Shown: piece by piece, positions 6,817 to 8,280 of the stretch
Layout of the letters: each line of letters begins with the position of its first letter
How positions within the stretch are numbered: position 1 is the stretch's first letter
Origin: CAZOBJ01 sp964577825
Lineage (GTDB): Bacteria > Planctomycetota > SZUA-567 > JAFGNG01
Length of the DNA: 8,280 nt
NCBI GenBank assembly: GCA_964577825.1
Contig: CAZOBJ010000126.1
Location: forward strand, 1 to 8,280
Reading direction: 5' to 3'
Made by a program: the position numbers and the translations under genes
Notes under the pieces: model-generated
Seen by the model: the letters and a program-made list of their open reading frames with translations, nothing else
What the model was told of the DNA's origin: nothing
The model's database searches: none

Positions 6817-8003
6817 GCTCGCAACGCCCGGACCATCCATCGACGCGCGCGGGGCCGCACGCCGCGCGTAAGACCGCGGACGCGGTGCCCATTGCGTTCG
6901 CCGAGGCAGGCAGCGGGCTGGGCGGCAGTGCGCAGAGCCTGTTGCGTATTCTGGCCGCTCTACGTCGGGACGCGCCTGACCGTCTGGCACCGACGGTCCT
7001 GTGCGCGCACCAGGCCGGGGTGGAGCTCTTCCGCGGGCACGGATTCACGGCGCAGCGGATTCACGGAAGCGGGTTGGTCGCCCGATACCGCGAGATGCGC
7101 AGGCTGCTGGCCGCCACGGGCGCGCGCGTCCTGCACTGCAACAACCCGCCGTACGACCACATCCCCCACATCCTGGCCGCGCGCAGGAGCGGGGTGCCCG
7201 TGACCGTGCACTACCGGGTGGGCCGCGTCCTGTCGCGCGCGGAGCGGGCCGTGCTTGCGCTCGTGTCGCACGTGTTCGCCGTGTCCGAGCGCGGCGCGCA
7301 GGCCGTGCGCGACCAGGGGTGGATCGCCCCCGGCCGAGTGACCCGCCTGGACGACGGCGTGGACCTGGACGCGTATACGGGCGGTCCCGAGGCGCGCAGC
7401 GCGGCGCGTGCTGCCCTGGACCTCGACGAACGAAATTTCGTGTTGCTCCTGCCGGCCACGCTCCAGCCGGGCAAGGGCCAGGACGTGGCCGTGGATGCGG
7501 CACACATGCTTGCGCGTTCTGACCGGGATACCTGCGCAGGGCGTGCGGTCTGGCTCTTCGCGGGCGGCGAGCACTACCAGGCCCCGGGCTGGCGCGCGGT
7601 CCTGGAGGCGCGCATCCGGGACCAGGGCCTGGCGGGCGAGGTGCACCTGCTCGGGCATCGCGAGGACATGCCCGCGCTCCTGGCGGCCGCAGACGCGGTG
7701 GCGCTTCCGAGCGAGCTCACCGAGGGCACGCCGTGCGCGATCCTGGAGGCGTTCGCGGCCGGCCGTCCGGTGGTGGCCGCACGCACGGGCGCGGTTCCCG
7801 AGGCCGTGGACGCGCAGGTCGGGGCGCTCGTGCCGCCCGGGGATGCGGCTGCGCTCGCCGACGCGGTGGCGCGCCTGTGGCAAGACACACAGCTGCGCGC
7901 GCGCCTGGGCGCGGCCGCGCGAGCCCGCGCGCAGGAGCGGTACGACGTGCGCCGCATCGCCGCGCGCCTGGCGGACACGCTCGTGGACCTGGCCCGCGCG
8001 TAG
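6813..8003 (+). CDS. Family 4-like (GT-B) glycosyltransferase
   Basis: This 396-residue protein looks like a retaining GT-B glycosyltransferase of the GT4 type, transferring a sugar from a nucleotide donor to a lipid-linked or sugar acceptor at the cytoplasmic face of the membrane. After a hydrophilic N-terminal extension of about 25 residues, the acceptor domain begins with PIAFAEAG and the Gly-rich GLGGSAQSLL (35-44), the usual GGxxxxL turn. The donor domain shows PGKGQD with K221, then HLLGHREDMPALLAAAD and the E-x7-E motif (E304 and E312 within EGTPCAILEAFAAG, followed by RPVVAARTGAVPE), then GALVPPGDAAALADAV. Length and domain order are normal for the family. Its start overlaps the stop of the fusion gene by four bases, so the two are probably translationally coupled and act in one pathway. 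A GTG at codon 25 would give a shorter form but has no clear ribosome binding site. The sugar donor and acceptor cannot be read from the sequence. Confidence 0.93.
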   Translation: MSSQRPDHPSTRAGPHAARKTADAVPIAFAEAGSGLGGSAQSLLRILAALRRDAPDRLAPTVLCAHQAGVELFRGHGFTAQRIHGSGLVARYREMRRLLAATGARVLHCNNPPYDHIPHILAARRSGVPVTVHYRVGRVLSRAERAVLALVSHVFAVSERGAQAVRDQGWIAPGRVTRLDDGVDLDAYTGGPEARSAARAALDLDERNFVLLLPATLQPGKGQDVAVDAAHMLARSDRDTCAGRAVWLFAGGEHYQAPGWRAVLEARIRDQGLAGEVHLLGHREDMPALLAAADAVALPSELTEGTPCAILEAFAAGRPVVAARTGAVPEAVDAQVGALVPPGDAAALADAVARLWQDTQLRARLGAAARARAQERYDVRRIAARLADTLVDLARA

Positions 8004-8015
8004 CTGCCCGCCTGT

Positions 8016-8038
8016 GGCCTGGATTGCCTGAACAGGCC
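8016..8038. terminator. Weak hairpin in the convergent junction, possible terminator
   Basis: Between two convergent stop codons, GGCCTG (8016-8021) can pair with CAGGCC (8033-8038). Alternatively, the inner GCCT (8026-8029) can pair with AGGC (8034-8037) around a four-base loop. No T-run follows on either strand, so intrinsic termination is doubtful. Confidence 0.25.
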
Positions 8039-8042
8039 TCGA

Positions 8043-8280
8043 TCAGCCGCTCGCGCCGTGCGCGCGCACGAGCTCGAGACACAGGGCCCGCAACCGCTGC
8101 GCGAACCGCGCGTCCGTGTGCTCGGCCAGGGCGCGCGCGCGGCCGGCCCCGCCCATGCGCCGTGCCTCCTCCGGATGCGCAAGGAGCCGCCCCATGGCCG
8201 CGCGCAGCCCCTGCGCGTCGCCCGGGTCGACGAGCAGGCCCGTCTTCTCGTGCGCTACGTAATCGTCCACGGACGCGCCG
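8043..8280 (-). CDS. C-terminal end of a GT4-like glycosyltransferase, cut by the right edge
   Basis: The last 78 residues of a reverse-strand gene are visible, ending at TGA (8045-8043); the N-terminus lies beyond the window. The visible part has the standard C-terminal signature of family 4 glycosyltransferases: GASVDDYVAHEKTGLLVDPGD, then LRAAMGRLLAHPEEARRMGGAGRARAL and a final helix. A GTG at 8270 is an internal valine, not a start, because the family pattern continues upstream into GAS. It faces the preceding glycosyltransferase gene end to end with 39 bases between the stops, so it belongs to another transcript of what is probably the same glycan region. Confidence 0.85.
   Translation of the reverse strand, partial: GASVDDYVAHEKTGLLVDPGDAQGLRAAMGRLLAHPEEARRMGGAGRARALAEHTDARFAQRLRALCLELVRAHGASG

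Noticed and set aside
7900..7940. Runs of GCGC-rich sequence that look like a simple repeat
   Set aside because: They lie inside the glycosyltransferase reading frame and reflect Ala/Arg codons in a GC-rich gene, with no regular repeat unit.
1..8280. Searched for CRISPR arrays, tRNA or rRNA genes, insertion sequences and attachment sites
   Set aside because: No spaced direct repeats, tRNA-like folds, transposase motifs or terminal inverted repeats were seen by eye.

Overview
This is a GC-rich, densely coded bacterial window, G+C high by eye throughout and somewhat lower in the first kilobase. Two proteins have clear Sec-type signal peptides and one is a polytopic O-antigen ligase/polymerase-type membrane protein. 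This suggests a bacterium that exports proteins and makes an extracellular or lipid-linked glycan, probably with a Gram-negative type envelope. The phylum cannot be fixed from sequence alone.

Layout. Minus strand, positions 3323 down to 1: a two-gene unit encoding a secreted VIT + von Willebrand A protein, then 27 bases later a secreted HEAT-repeat-like protein cut by the left edge. Positions 3324-3525: a 202-base divergent intergenic region with a candidate sigma70-type promoter facing right. Plus strand, 3526-8003: three co-directional glycan genes. They are a Wzy_C/O-antigen ligase-type membrane protein, a 567-residue fusion of a sugar-type formyltransferase with a NodB-family deacetylase, and a family-4-like glycosyltransferase. 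The fusion gene and the glycosyltransferase overlap by ATGA. Positions 8004-8042: a short convergent junction. Minus strand, 8280 down to 8043: the C-terminal end of a second family-4-like glycosyltransferase, cut by the right edge.

How it may work together. The plus-strand genes look like part of an exopolysaccharide, O-antigen or glycolipid locus. The glycosyltransferases would add sugars, the fusion enzyme would alter an amino sugar, and the membrane protein would polymerise the glycan or ligate it to an acceptor. The most notable item is the single-chain formyltransferase-deacetylase. Its formyltransferase N/H/D triad and its deacetylase D/D/H/H residues are all present. It could put on and later remove a transient formyl group, with the logic of ArnA and ArnD, or it could swap an N-acetyl for an N-formyl group. 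Function beyond the domain level is inference. The VIT/VWA and HEAT pair is probably an exported metal-dependent adhesion or protein-interaction module; a link to the glycan genes is suggested only by position.
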